Positions 9,166-18,213 of a stretch of 64,000 bases of DNA are shown here, in pieces. The position numbers and the translations under genes were made by a program. The stretch is taken from assembly GCA_017531385.1 (NCBI GenBank), contig JAFXLD010000039.1, positions 23,611 to 87,610 of the forward strand, written 5' to 3'. The stretch comes from Clostridia bacterium. GTDB lineage: Bacteria; Bacillota; Clostridia; Oscillospirales; Acutalibacteraceae. The notes beneath the pieces are model-generated. The model had not been told where the DNA came from. It made no database searches and worked only from the letters and a program-made list of their open reading frames with translations. How positions within the stretch are numbered: position 1 is the stretch's first letter; every line of letters starts with the position of its first letter.

Positions 9166-9194
9166 TTGACAATTCTGTACTTTTTGTATATAAT
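9166..9194 (+). promoter_or_regulatory. Consensus promoter of the antisense RNA
   Basis: TTGACA (9166-9171), exactly 17 bases, TATAAT (9189-9194): a perfect sigma-A consensus driving the plus-strand RNA that overlaps the 3' end of the 32-aa toxin-like gene. Confidence 0.8.
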
Positions 9195-9200
9195 AAAAAT

Positions 9201-9294
9201 GCAAGGTGTTACCGACAGACGGTTGCACCCTCGCAAAAGAATCAGTTAGAAATTAACCGCCTTATGTTTGGTAGCAGGGCGGTTATTTCTTTTT
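9201..9294 (+). ncRNA. Candidate antisense RNA antitoxin
   Basis: A predicted RNA of about 95 nt starting ~7 bases after the TATAAT at 9189-9194 and ending in the hairpin AACCGCC (9255-9261) / GGCGGTT (9278-9284) followed by ATTTCTTTTT. It has no convincing reading frame. Its 3' part is complementary to the last codons, the stop and the 3' untranslated region of the toxin-like gene on the other strand. The organisation matches RatA/SR4-type antitoxin RNAs of type I systems. Exact ends are inferred. Confidence 0.65.
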
Positions 9295-9440
9295 ATGATA
9301 ATAAATTGAAATAAATAATCCGATAATGCTTATAAGTATCATTACAAATGCAAAAAGCGATTCATAAGTAACATACTGCATCGCAGACACCCCCTTCCGA
9401 GGGTGCGGATTCAACCGCCTACCGTTAATGGTAACACCTT
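9203..9440. repeat. Inverted repeat framing the type I toxin locus
   Basis: AAGGTGTTACC (9203-9213) is repeated inverted at 9430-9440. Further in, CGGTTG (9220-9225) pairs with 9412-9417 and GCACCCTCG (9225-9233) with 9398-9406. The two promoters are homologous as well (both end TATATAATAA), so the 5' ends of the toxin mRNA and the antisense RNA look like an inverted duplication. Confidence 0.85.
9283..9381 (-). CDS. Type I toxin-like membrane peptide (32 aa)
   Basis: A 32-residue peptide: short N-terminus MQYVTYESLF, one transmembrane helix (AFVMILISIIGLFISIY) and a basic C-terminus HKKK. This is the layout of Firmicutes holin-like type I toxins (Hol_Tox/TxpA-like), which insert into the membrane when translated. 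The ATG at 9379-9381 has AAGGGGG eight bases upstream. It is transcribed from the perfect promoter at 9450-9478 and overlapped at its 3' end by a convergent antisense RNA. The peptide is not long enough for a sequence-only family assignment, but gene plus context is strong. Toxicity is inferred. Confidence 0.72.
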   Translation of the reverse strand: MQYVTYESLFAFVMILISIIGLFISIYYHKKK

Positions 9441-9449
9441 ACGATAGTT

Positions 9450-9478
9450 ATTATATACACAACGTCGATATTTGTCAA
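9450..9478 (-). promoter_or_regulatory. Consensus promoter of the toxin-like gene
   Basis: Minus strand TTGACA (9473-9478), 17-base spacer, TATAAT (9450-9455). Predicted transcription starts near 9443, giving a ~60-base leader that begins close to AAGGTGTTACC and can pair with the same word, inverted, at 9203-9213. Confidence 0.8.
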
Positions 9479-9482
9479 CATT

Positions 9483-9522
9483 CAAAAACACCACCGCAGT
9501 TTACTGAAAAACTGTGGTGGTG
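9483..9522 (-). terminator. Terminator of the purine operon
   Basis: CACCACCGCAGTTT paired with AAAACTGTGGTGGTG (one G-U) around a short loop; on the minus strand the stem is followed by TTTTTG. It lies 15 bases after the purL stop. Confidence 0.8.
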
Positions 9523-9536
9523 TTGTTCATTTTAAC

Positions 9537-12500
9537 TTATTTGAAATACTTAACAGCAGCATCAAACATACCGATATTAAAATCGCCGTCAACATTCTTG
9601 TAAAGACCGTGACCGATTCTTTCTGAATGGCCCATCTTACCGAATACTCTGCCGTCGGGTGATGTAATACCCTCGATAGCGCATACGGAGTTATTGGGAT
9701 TGAAGTGAATGTCTGCTGTGGGATTGCCAAGGAGGTCAACATACTGTGTTGCGATCTGACCGTTAGCTGCAAGCTCCTTAACAAGTTCATCTGAGCAGAG
9801 GAATCTGCCTTCACCGTGTGAAATGGGCACTGTGTAAACATCACCGACATTTGTGTTCATAAGCCAGGGTGACTTGTTTGATGCGATTCTTGTTCTTACG
9901 AGTCTTGACTGATGTCTGCCGATTGTGTTGTAAGTAAGAGTGGGGCAATTTTCATCAGTATCAATAATCTCGCCGTAAGGCACAAGACCAAGCTTGATAA
10001 GTGCCTGGAAGCCGTTACAGATACCTGCCATAAGACCGTCACGGTTTTTGAGAAGCTCGTGAACCTGTTCTTTAACAGCACCGTTACGGAAGAATGCTGT
10101 AATAAACTTACCTGAACCGTCGGGTTCGTCACCGCCTGAGAAACCGCCGGGGATGAAGATAATCTGTGACTGCTTGACCTTTTCAGCAAATGCTTCAACT
10201 GATTCTGCAATAGCCTGAGCAGTAAGATTCTTGATAACAAAAATCTCGGGTTCGGCACCTGCTGTCATAAGAGCCTTAGCTGTGTCAAATTCACAGTTTG
10301 TGCCGGGGAATACGGGAATAAGAACCTTCGGCTTTGCAACCTTGATTGCGGGAGCAACACGGGTTTCTGCATTGTATGAGAATGCTTCGATTTCCTTTTC
10401 GCCCTGCTCGATGTTGCATGAGAAAATGGGTTCGAGCTTGTTTTCATAGATGTCAAGAAGTGCTGAAAGCTCGATTTCGTCATTGCCGTATTTGATTGTT
10501 TCTTCAAGGCAAGTATGACCAAGAACCATGCCGATTTCATCTTCTGTTGTGAGTTCAAGGATGAATGAACCGTAGTTGTAGCCGAAGATGTCGTCAATTT
10601 CAAACTCTTCGTTATATTCAAAGCCGATGCCGTTACCGAAGCACATCTTCATAACTGCTTCTGCGATACCTCCATAAGTGGGAGTATAACAAGCAGCAAC
10701 CTTACCTGCTTTAATATAATTGTATACATCAGCAAAGAGTTTCTTTTCTGATTCAGCTGTGGGAAGTCCGTTTTCGTCATATTCGGGCTTAAGAATAACA
10801 ACCTTGTGACCTGCTGACTTGAATTCGGGAGAAACAACATCATTTACATTGCCTGTTGTAACTGCGAAAGAAACAAGTGTGGGAGGTACATCGATATCTT
10901 CAAATGTACCACTCATTGAGTCCTTACCGCCGATTGATGCGATTTCGTAATCCATCTGAGCCTTGAAAGCACCGAGAAGTGCTGAAAGAGGCTGTCCCCA
11001 ACGTGCGGGATTCTTTTCGGGCTTGAGGAAGTATTCCTGGAATGTAAGATAAACATCTTCAAATTTTGCACCTGATGAGATAAGCTTTGCAACAGATTCA
11101 ACAACTGCAAGATATGCACCGTGATAGGGGCTCTTTTCCATTATAAAGGGATTGTAACCCCATGCCATGAATGAACAGGTGTCTGTATGCTTCTGCTCAA
11201 CAGAAACCTTATTTACCATTGCCTGAATGGGTGTGAGCTGATTCTTACCGCCGAAAGGCATAAGAACAGTACCTGCACCGATTGTTGAGTCAAAACGCTC
11301 TGAAAGTCCTCTCTTTGAGCAGACATTGAGGTCACCTGCAAGAGCCTTGTAACCGTCCTTGAAGCCGGGAACAATTTTCTTTTCAAAAGCTTTGGGATTT
11401 TCAGGCATTATATCAATGTGCTTTGCAGCACCGTTTGAGTTAAGGAATTCTCTTGAAAGGTCAACGATAACCTTGCCGTTCCATGTCATTGTAAGTCTGG
11501 GTTCAGCTTTTACCTTTGCAACAACAGTTGCTTCAAGGTTTTCGCTTGTTGCAAGCTGGGTGAATCTTTCTACGTCTTTAGCTTCAACAACAACAGCCAT
11601 TCTTTCCTGAGATTCGCTGATTGCAAGCTCTGTACCGTCAAGACCTTCATACTTCTTGGGAACTGCGTTAAGGTCGATTTCAAGACCGTCTGCAAGTTCA
11701 CCGATAGCAACGGAAACACCGCCTGCACCGAAGTCGTTACAACGCTTGATAAGTCTTGAAGCTTCTGCGTTTCTGAAAAGTCTCTGAAGTTTTCTTTCTT
11801 CAGGAGCATTACCCTTCTGAACTTCTGCACCGCAGCTTTCGAGGGACTCAAGTGTATGTGACTTTGATGAACCTGTTGCACCGCCGCAACCGTCACGGCC
11901 TGTTCTGCCGCCGAGAAGAATTACAATATCACCGGGATCGGGACATTCACGTCTTACATTTTCAGCAGGAGCAGCTGCGATAACTGCACCGATTTCCATT
12001 CTCTTTGCAACATAACCGGGATGATAAAGTTCATCAACCTGACCTGTTGCAAGACCAATCTGGTTACCGTATGATGAATAACCTGCTGCTGCAGTTGTAA
12101 CGATCTTTCTCTGGGGAAGCTTACCCTTCATTGTGTCCTGAACGGGAACAAGGGGATCACCTGCACCTGTCACACGCATTGCTGCGTAGACATATGAACG
12201 GCCTGAAAGGGGGTCACGGATAGCACCGCCGATACAAGTTGCAGCACCGCCGAAAGGCTCGATTTCTGTGGGATGGTTATGAGTTTCGTTCTTGAAGAGA
12301 AGAAGCCAATCCTGTTCTTCGCCTTCAACATTAACCTTGATTTTAACTGTACAAGCATTGATTTCCTCGGATTCGTCGATTCTCGGAAGCTTGCCCTTTG
12401 CTTTGAGGTAACGTGTGCCGACAGTTGCAATGTCCATAAGATTTACGGGCTTTGTTCTGCCGAGCTCCTGTCTTACAGCAACATATTCATCGTATGCTGA

Positions 12501-13229
12501 CTGAAGAAGAGGATCGTCAAACTTGACTGAATCAATAGTTGTGAGGAATGTTGTATGACGGCAATGGTCTGACCAGTATGTATCAATCATTCTGATTTCA
12601 GTGATTGTGGGAGTCTTGTTTTCTGATTTGAAATAATCCTGACAGAACTTGATGTCGTCAGCATCCATTGCAAGAGCATAATTCTTAACAAAGTTTGCAA
12701 GACCGTCTGCATCAAGGTCATTGAAACCGTGAAGTGTTTCAACAGTTTCGGGAACTGTGTATTCAGCCTTGAGAGTGTCAAACTTATCCATTGTTGCCTC
12801 ACGGCTTTCAACGGGGTTGATAACATATTTTTTGACTGCTTCAACTTCGGACTCTGTCATGTCGCCCTGCATAACGTAGATTTTTGCAGTTCTTACAAGA
12901 GGTCTTTCACCCTGAGAAATAATCTGAATACACTGTGCGGCAGAGTCTGCTCGCTGATCAAACTGACCGGGGAGATATTCAACAGCAAAAACCTTGTCGC
13001 CTTCGTTTGTTTCAAGTTCAGCAGTTACAGTGTCAAGCTGAGGCTCTGAGAAAACTGTGCCTACTGAATAATCGAAAAGGTCTTTTTCGATATTTTCAAC
13101 ATCGTAACGGTTGAGAAGTCTGAGATCCTTAAGTGATGTGATCTGCAGAAGTGTGTTGATTTCATTTTTGAGAGAGGTTGCTTCGTGAGCAAGACCCTCT
13201 TTCTTTTCTACAAATATTCTGTATACCAT
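9537..13229 (-). CDS. purL: Phosphoribosylformylglycinamidine synthase, single-chain
   Basis: Large-type FGAM synthase converting FGAR + Gln + ATP to FGAM, step 4 of purine synthesis. The 1230 residues fuse what Bacillus splits into PurS, PurL and PurQ: an N-terminal PurS-like part, two AIRS-type ATP-binding halves (FKNETHNHPTEIEPFGGAAT at about 320; ASIGGKDSMSGTF at about 770), and a C-terminal class I glutaminase domain starting at KVLIPVFPGTNCEFD with its nucleophile Cys in AGICNGFQAL and a late His in GHSERIG. It is the last gene of the operon, 15 bases after purD, and is followed by a strong terminator. Confidence 0.97.
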   Translation of the reverse strand: MVYRIFVEKKEGLAHEATSLKNEINTLLQITSLKDLRLLNRYDVENIEKDLFDYSVGTVFSEPQLDTVTAELETNEGDKVFAVEYLPGQFDQRADSAAQCIQIISQGERPLVRTAKIYVMQGDMTESEVEAVKKYVINPVESREATMDKFDTLKAEYTVPETVETLHGFNDLDADGLANFVKNYALAMDADDIKFCQDYFKSENKTPTITEIRMIDTYWSDHCRHTTFLTTIDSVKFDDPLLQSAYDEYVAVRQELGRTKPVNLMDIATVGTRYLKAKGKLPRIDESEEINACTVKIKVNVEGEEQDWLLLFKNETHNHPTEIEPFGGAATCIGGAIRDPLSGRSYVYAAMRVTGAGDPLVPVQDTMKGKLPQRKIVTTAAAGYSSYGNQIGLATGQVDELYHPGYVAKRMEIGAVIAAAPAENVRRECPDPGDIVILLGGRTGRDGCGGATGSSKSHTLESLESCGAEVQKGNAPEERKLQRLFRNAEASRLIKRCNDFGAGGVSVAIGELADGLEIDLNAVPKKYEGLDGTELAISESQERMAVVVEAKDVERFTQLATSENLEATVVAKVKAEPRLTMTWNGKVIVDLSREFLNSNGAAKHIDIMPENPKAFEKKIVPGFKDGYKALAGDLNVCSKRGLSERFDSTIGAGTVLMPFGGKNQLTPIQAMVNKVSVEQKHTDTCSFMAWGYNPFIMEKSPYHGAYLAVVESVAKLISSGAKFEDVYLTFQEYFLKPEKNPARWGQPLSALLGAFKAQMDYEIASIGGKDSMSGTFEDIDVPPTLVSFAVTTGNVNDVVSPEFKSAGHKVVILKPEYDENGLPTAESEKKLFADVYNYIKAGKVAACYTPTYGGIAEAVMKMCFGNGIGFEYNEEFEIDDIFGYNYGSFILELTTEDEIGMVLGHTCLEETIKYGNDEIELSALLDIYENKLEPIFSCNIEQGEKEIEAFSYNAETRVAPAIKVAKPKVLIPVFPGTNCEFDTAKALMTAGAEPEIFVIKNLTAQAIAESVEAFAEKVKQSQIIFIPGGFSGGDEPDGSGKFITAFFRNGAVKEQVHELLKNRDGLMAGICNGFQALIKLGLVPYGEIIDTDENCPTLTYNTIGRHQSRLVRTRIASNKSPWLMNTNVGDVYTVPISHGEGRFLCSDELVKELAANGQIATQYVDLLGNPTADIHFNPNNSVCAIEGITSPDGRVFGKMGHSERIGHGLYKNVDGDFNIGMFDAAVKYFK

Positions 13230-13244
13230 ATTTATTCACCCGCT

Positions 13245-14507
13245 TTATTTCGCTTTCAGTGCTCTTGCACCGATGTCCTTACGGTAATATGCATTGCCGA
13301 AATGCACCTTTGTAACTTCGTTATATGATTTGTCAATTGCTTCCTTAAGTGTAGGAGCAGTACAGGTAACACCAAGTACTCTGCCGCCGTTTGTAAGAAG
13401 CTTTCCGTCTTTAAGAACAGCACCTGCTATGAAGATTTCGCCATTCATGTTATCATCGACTGTTATTTCATAGCCTTTTTCATACTTTGAGGGATAACCG
13501 TCTGATGCCATGATTACACAGCAAGCATTTTCATCCTTGAACTTAACGTCAATTTCTGAAAGTCTTTCGTCAGCAACTGCTTCGAAAATTTCGAAAAGGT
13601 CTGTATCAAGAAGAGGAAGAACAACCTGTGTTTCAGGATCACCGAAACGGCAGTTGTATTCGATAACCTTTGTGCCGTTCGGAGTTATCATAAGACCGAA
13701 GTAAAGACAACCCTTGAATGTTCTGCCCTCAGCATTCATTGCATTCATTGTGGGAATGAAGATTTTTTCCATACACTCTTTTGCTACTGCATCTGTGTAA
13801 TAGGGATTGGGAGCAACTGTTCCCATACCGCCTGTGTTGAGACCTTCGTCATTGTCCTTTGCTCTCTTGTGGTCCATAGATGAAACCATGGGAACAACAA
13901 CTTTACCGTCTGTGAATGAGAGAACTGACACTTCGGGACCTGTGAGAAATTCTTCGATAACAACATTACTGCCGCTTTCACCGAACACCTTGTCTTCCAT
14001 CATTGACTTTACAGCGTCTTTTGCTTCTTCTCTTGTATTGGCGATTATAACACCTTTCCCCAGAGCCAGACCGTCAGCCTTGATAACTGTGGGAATGGGA
14101 GCAGTTTCGAGATATTCAAGAGCCTTGTCCATATCGGAGAATACTTCATATTCAGCTGTGGGAATACCGTATTTCTTCATAAGATTCTTTGAGAAAACCT
14201 TACTGCCTTCGATTATAGCCGCATTCTTTTTAGGACCGAAGCACTTGATGCCGATTTCATTCAGAGCATCAACAGCACCGAGTACAAGGGGGTCATCGGG
14301 AGCAACAACTGCAAAATCAATATCATTGTTCTTAGCAAAATCAACGATACCTGCGATGTCTGTTGCACCGACATTCACACATTCAGCATCAGCGGCAATA
14401 CCGCCGTTGCCGGGAAGTGCATACATCTTTTCAATATTTTTATTTTCTTTGAGTTTCTTGATGATAGCGTGTTCTCTTCCGCCACCACCGACGACCATTA
14501 TTTTCAT
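13245..14507 (-). CDS. purD: Phosphoribosylamine-glycine ligase
   Basis: GAR synthetase: PRA + Gly + ATP to GAR, step 2 of purine synthesis. The 420-residue ATP-grasp protein shows the N-terminal MKIMVVGGGGREHAI, the ATP-grasp region around KADGLALGKGVIIA, and GGMGTVAPNPYY. The conserved FGDPETQVVLPLL and a C-terminal PurD domain follow. The length is normal. It lies between purH (24 bases upstream) and purL in the minus-strand operon. Confidence 0.97.
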   Translation of the reverse strand: MKIMVVGGGGREHAIIKKLKENKNIEKMYALPGNGGIAADAECVNVGATDIAGIVDFAKNNDIDFAVVAPDDPLVLGAVDALNEIGIKCFGPKKNAAIIEGSKVFSKNLMKKYGIPTAEYEVFSDMDKALEYLETAPIPTVIKADGLALGKGVIIANTREEAKDAVKSMMEDKVFGESGSNVVIEEFLTGPEVSVLSFTDGKVVVPMVSSMDHKRAKDNDEGLNTGGMGTVAPNPYYTDAVAKECMEKIFIPTMNAMNAEGRTFKGCLYFGLMITPNGTKVIEYNCRFGDPETQVVLPLLDTDLFEIFEAVADERLSEIDVKFKDENACCVIMASDGYPSKYEKGYEITVDDNMNGEIFIAGAVLKDGKLLTNGGRVLGVTCTAPTLKEAIDKSYNEVTKVHFGNAYYRKDIGARALKAK

Positions 14508-14531
14508 AGACTTATTCCTTTCAATCGTGCA

Positions 14532-15716
14532 TTAATGGTGGAAAAGTCTCATGCCTGTGAAGCACATTGCAATGCCGTACTTATCGCAGGTTTCGATAAC
14601 CTGATCGTCTCTGATTGAGCCGCCGGGCTCTGCAATGTAAGAAACACCGCTTCTTCTTGCTCTTTCGATATTGTCACCGAAGGGGAAGAAAGCGTCTGAG
14701 CCGAGTGCAACACCTGTGATTGAATCAAGGTATGCTCTCTTTTCAGCCTTTGTAAATTCTTCGGGCTGTTCGGTGAAGTAAAGCTGCCAGTTTCCGTCTG
14801 CAAGAACATCTTCACTGTCGTCAGAAATGTAAACGTCAATGCAGTTATCTCTGTCGGGTCTGCCGAGTTCGGGCTTGAAAGGAAGATTCAGAACCTTTTC
14901 GTGCTGACGGAGATGCCAGTTGTCTGCCTTTTGACCTGCAAGTCTTGTGCAGTGGATTCTTGACTGCTGACCTGCACCTACACCGATAGCCTGTCCCTGA
15001 TATGCGTAGCATACTGAATTTGACTGTGTATATTTAAGAGTGATAAGAGAAATGATAAGGTCTCTCTTTGCTTCTTCGGGAATGTCTTTGTTTTCTGTAA
15101 CAACCTTTGTGAGAAGCTCGTTATCAATCTTGAAGTTATTTCTTCCCTGCTCAAAAGTAATTCCGTAAACCTGCTTTACTTCCTGCTCCATGGGAACATA
15201 GTTTTCATCAATCTTAACGATGTTGTAGTTGCCCTTTCTTTTCTGCTTGAGAATTTCAAGTGCTTCGGGCTCGTAACCGGGAGCGATAACACCATCTGAA
15301 ACTTCTCTCTTGATAAGAAGAGCTGTTGTAACGTCACATACGTCTGAAAGTGCAATCCAGTCACCGAATGATGACATTCTGTCTGTACCTCTTGCTCTGG
15401 CATATGCACAAGCGAGAGGTGACTCATCAAGCCCTTCGATATCATCAACAAAGCAAGCCTTTTTGAGAGCATCTGAAAGAGGTGTGCCGACTGCTGCTGA
15501 TGTGGGGCTTACGTGCTTGAAAGATGTTGCACAGGGCATACCTGTTGCTGCCTTAAGCTCCTTTACAAGCTGCCATGAATTGAATGCATCAAGAAAATTG
15601 ATGTATCCGGGTCTGCCGCAAAGGATTTCGATGGGAAGCTCGTTTCCGTCTGTCATATAAATCTTTGCAGGCTTCTGATTGGGGTTACAACCGTATTTAA
15701 GTTCAAATTCTTTCAT
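14532..15716 (-). CDS. purH: AICAR transformylase, stand-alone PurH C-domain
   Basis: Transfers the formyl group of 10-formyl-THF to AICAR, giving FAICAR. The 394 residues correspond only to the AICAR-transformylase part of bifunctional PurH. The catalytic Lys-His pair is at 67-68 (SFKHVSPTSAA), followed by ARARGTDRMSSFGD and the C-terminal GGSIRDDQVIETCDKYG motif. The N-terminal MGS-like IMP cyclohydrolase domain is absent. Its activity is apparently supplied by the next-upstream gene, a PurO-type cyclohydrolase, so the last two steps are carried by adjacent separate proteins. Confidence 0.93.
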   Translation of the reverse strand: MKEFELKYGCNPNQKPAKIYMTDGNELPIEILCGRPGYINFLDAFNSWQLVKELKAATGMPCATSFKHVSPTSAAVGTPLSDALKKACFVDDIEGLDESPLACAYARARGTDRMSSFGDWIALSDVCDVTTALLIKREVSDGVIAPGYEPEALEILKQKRKGNYNIVKIDENYVPMEQEVKQVYGITFEQGRNNFKIDNELLTKVVTENKDIPEEAKRDLIISLITLKYTQSNSVCYAYQGQAIGVGAGQQSRIHCTRLAGQKADNWHLRQHEKVLNLPFKPELGRPDRDNCIDVYISDDSEDVLADGNWQLYFTEQPEEFTKAEKRAYLDSITGVALGSDAFFPFGDNIERARRSGVSYIAEPGGSIRDDQVIETCDKYGIAMCFTGMRLFHH

Positions 15717-15731
15717 AATACCCTCCGAAAA

Positions 15732-16448
15732 TTACTTGTTTTTATTAACGATTCTGGTTTCAGCTTCGCCTGATTCAATATCGATATATCTTACGAAAAG
15801 TGAAACCTTGTTATCTTCATTGAGATTTGTCCAGATAAGGTCTGTAAGTTCATCGATGCTTACATCGGGAAGTTCAAGTGTCTTGGGCTCACCTTCGTAT
15901 GAGGGAAGAGGATTGCCGTCACCGTTATATGTGTGAATGAACTTTGCCTTGCCGGGGATGGGATTTGAGTAAGCATATGTGAATCTTTCACATGATGAAT
16001 CGTCGCCCTCTGCACTCTTGAGAATTGACATTGCATAGTTCATGCCGTCACTTTCAAGACGGATGATGCCTGAAATTCTGGGTGTGAAGTTGGGTGCATC
16101 GTCTTCAAACTCTCTTGTACGAAGAGCCTGTTCAAATGTCATCTGCTTATCCATAAGATCATAGATAGTATCTGTCTGGTCACCGTTTGTTACGATTGTC
16201 TTGTTACCGAGAACTCTTACGGGATAATAAATGATAAGATGGGGATCTGTCATCTTTGATTCATCGAATGCTTTTGTACGCATTGCGTTACCTTCTGCAA
16301 CAAAAACACGGTTACGGCTGTTTTCGCTTCTGCCCATGATGAAATAAGCAGTTACAGCCTTTTTGCTGTCGGCACTTTTGCCGATTATGATACCTCTGCC
16401 GTGATAAGCAAGAGAATTCAGTTCATTTGCAATAGTTGAAACTTTCAT
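15732..16448 (-). CDS. purO: Archaeal-type IMP cyclohydrolase (PurO family)
   Basis: Predicted to close FAICAR to IMP. The 238-residue protein begins MKVSTIANELNSLAYHGRGI and contains a GRSENSRNR motif, which fits the PurO/IMP_cyclohyd family first known from archaea and not the MGS-like domain of PurH. Context supports it: it sits between purN and a transformylase that lacks its own cyclohydrolase domain, with 15 bases to purH and 1 base from the purN stop. The assignment comes from recalled family features plus operon logic; no alignment was run. Confidence 0.82.
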   Translation of the reverse strand: MKVSTIANELNSLAYHGRGIIIGKSADSKKAVTAYFIMGRSENSRNRVFVAEGNAMRTKAFDESKMTDPHLIIYYPVRVLGNKTIVTNGDQTDTIYDLMDKQMTFEQALRTREFEDDAPNFTPRISGIIRLESDGMNYAMSILKSAEGDDSSCERFTYAYSNPIPGKAKFIHTYNGDGNPLPSYEGEPKTLELPDVSIDELTDLIWTNLNEDNKVSLFVRYIDIESGEAETRIVNKNK

Positions 16449-16449
16449 A

Positions 16450-17085
16450 TCAATTCTCCTTTATATAAACTATATTTTCTTTAACTTCCAATTTATCTTC
16501 ACAGAAGAGTTTTACAGCTTCGGGAAGTATTTTCCACTCAGCCTCTTCCATAATTCTTTTCTGGAGTGTTTCGGGAGTGTCACCCTGTTTTACTTCAACT
16601 GCTTTCTGAAGAATTATAGGACCTGCATCACATTCGGGAGTTACGAAATGTACCGTTGCACCCGAAACTTTTACACCCTTTTCAAGTGCCGCTTCGTGAA
16701 CATGAAGTCCGTAATAACCTTTTCCGCAGAATGACGGAATCAAAGCAGGATGGATATTTATAATTGCATTGGGATAAGCCTCATAAACCTGTTCGTCAAT
16801 GATTGTAAGAAAACCTGCAAGCACCACAAGGTCAATATCTGCATTTTTAAGAGTATCGACAAGAGCTTTTGAGTAATCTGAAATGCTTTCATAATCCTTT
16901 CGGCAAAGCACTGTTGATGCGATGCCGTTATTTGCTGCTCTTTCAAGTGCATATACACCCGGTTTTGATGCAACTACAAGAGTTATCTTGCTCTCACCGA
17001 ACATTCCGTCTTTTTCGCAGTCGATAAGGCTCTGAAGATTTGTGCCGCCGCCTGAAACGAGAACGGCAATGTTCTTCTTACTCAA
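16450..17085 (-). CDS. purN: Phosphoribosylglycinamide formyltransferase
   Basis: Formylates GAR with 10-formyl-THF, step 3 of purine synthesis. I place the start at the TTG at 17083-17085, which overlaps the end of purM by 8 bases, has GAGGG upstream inside purM, and gives [19 protein letters not shown], the standard PurN N-terminus, in a 211-residue protein. Upstream codons in the same frame are purM shadow. Motifs: [10 protein letters not shown], the catalytic [11 protein letters not shown], and an [16 protein letters not shown] segment with the conserved His and Asp. Translational coupling to purM is likely. Confidence 0.93.
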   Translation of the reverse strand: MSKKNIAVLVSGGGTNLQSLIDCEKDGMFGESKITLVVASKPGVYALERAANNGIASTVLCRKDYESISDYSKALVDTLKNADIDLVVLAGFLTIIDEQVYEAYPNAIINIHPALIPSFCGKGYYGLHVHEAALEKGVKVSGATVHFVTPECDAGPIILQKAVEVKQGDTPETLQKRIMEEAEWKILPEAVKLFCEDKLEVKENIVYIKEN

Positions 17086-18115
17086 TGATAACACCCTCTT
17101 CGGACTTGATAACTTCGCCGATGATGTATGCCTCTTCACCGTTTGCACGAAGAACTTCAAGTGCCTTTTCTGCATCTTCTTTAGCTACGATAACGCTCAT
17201 GCCGACACCCATGTTGTATGTGTTGAACATATCTCTTTCGGGGATGTTGCCTTCTTTTGCGATAAGGTCGAAGATAGGAAGAATCTTAATGTCAGACTTT
17301 TTGATTTTTGCGCCGAGACCTGCGGGGATTGTTCTGGGAATATTCTCATAGAAGCCACCGCCTGTGATATGTGAAACACCCTTGACTTTAACTTCTTCAA
17401 AGAGAGCAAGCATGGGCTTTACATAGATCTTTGTGGGAGTGAGAAGTGTTTCGCCGACTGATTTACCGCCCAGTTCTTCACGGGGTGACTTGATGTCTGC
17501 ATTCTCAACATCGAAAACTTTTCTTACAAGTGAGAAACCGTTTGAATGAACACCGCTTGAAGGAAGTGCGATGATAACGTCGCCTTCTGCGATTGACTTT
17601 GTGTCAACAATCTTGTCCTTGTCAACAACACCCACAGAGAAACCTGCAAGATCGTATTCATCAATGGGATAGAAACCGGGCATTTCTGCTGTTTCGCCGC
17701 CGATAAGAGATGCTCCTGACTGAACACAGCCCTCTGCAACACCTGCAACGATGTCTGCAATTCTTTCGGGAACGTTTTTGCCGCATGCGATGTAGTCAAG
17801 GAAAAGCAGAGGCTTTGCACCGCAGCAGATAATATCGTTAACGCACATTGCAACACAGTCGATACCTACTGTATCGTGCTTGTCCATAATAAATGCAAGC
17901 TTGAGCTTTGTGCCGACACCGTCTGTACCGCCTACGAGAACAGGCTTTGTGATACCTGTAAGGTCAAGACTGAACAGACCTCCGAAACCGCCGATATCGG
18001 AAACCTCGTTACCTGTCATTGTTCTTGCGATGTGCTGTTTCATAAGTTCAACAGCCTTGTAGCCGGCAGTAATATCAACGCCTGCTTCTTTGTAGCTTTC
18101 ACTGAAACTTTTCAT
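17078..18115 (-). CDS. purM: Phosphoribosylformylglycinamidine cyclo-ligase
   Basis: AIR synthetase: FGAM + ATP to AIR, step 5 of purine synthesis. The 345-residue protein shows the N-terminal [13 protein letters not shown], the [13 protein letters not shown] nucleotide motif, [11 protein letters not shown], and [13 protein letters not shown]. Length and motifs are typical. The ATG follows an AGGAGGAAC ribosome binding site. The 3' end overlaps purN by 8 bases. A hairpin with a T-rich tail lies just upstream, between it and purE. Confidence 0.97.
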   Translation of the reverse strand: MKSFSESYKEAGVDITAGYKAVELMKQHIARTMTGNEVSDIGGFGGLFSLDLTGITKPVLVGGTDGVGTKLKLAFIMDKHDTVGIDCVAMCVNDIICCGAKPLLFLDYIACGKNVPERIADIVAGVAEGCVQSGASLIGGETAEMPGFYPIDEYDLAGFSVGVVDKDKIVDTKSIAEGDVIIALPSSGVHSNGFSLVRKVFDVENADIKSPREELGGKSVGETLLTPTKIYVKPMLALFEEVKVKGVSHITGGGFYENIPRTIPAGLGAKIKKSDIKILPIFDLIAKEGNIPERDMFNTYNMGVGMSVIVAKEDAEKALEVLRANGEEAYIIGEVIKSEEGVIIE

Positions 18116-18161
18116 TGTTTGTTCCTCCTGTATAGCTGATTTTTGAAAAATTATTTATTAT

Positions 18162-18206
18162 TTAAAAAAGCGAAAACGGGGCAAAGCAAAACTTTGTCCC
18201 TGTTTC
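18162..18206 (-). terminator. Hairpin between purE and purM, possible attenuator
   Basis: On the minus strand AACAGGGACAAAG pairs with CTTTGCCCCGTT (one mismatch, one bulge) around TTTTG, followed by TTCGCTTTTTT. It lies 8 bases after the purE stop and ~45 bases before purM, so it may reduce readthrough into the rest of the operon. Confidence 0.5.
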
Positions 18207-18213
18207 TCACTAT

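Noticed and set aside
13807-14535. Long plus-strand frame (242 codons) opposite purD
   Set aside because: Entirely antisense to a clear purD gene; composition is that of a shadow frame and it has no ribosome binding site.
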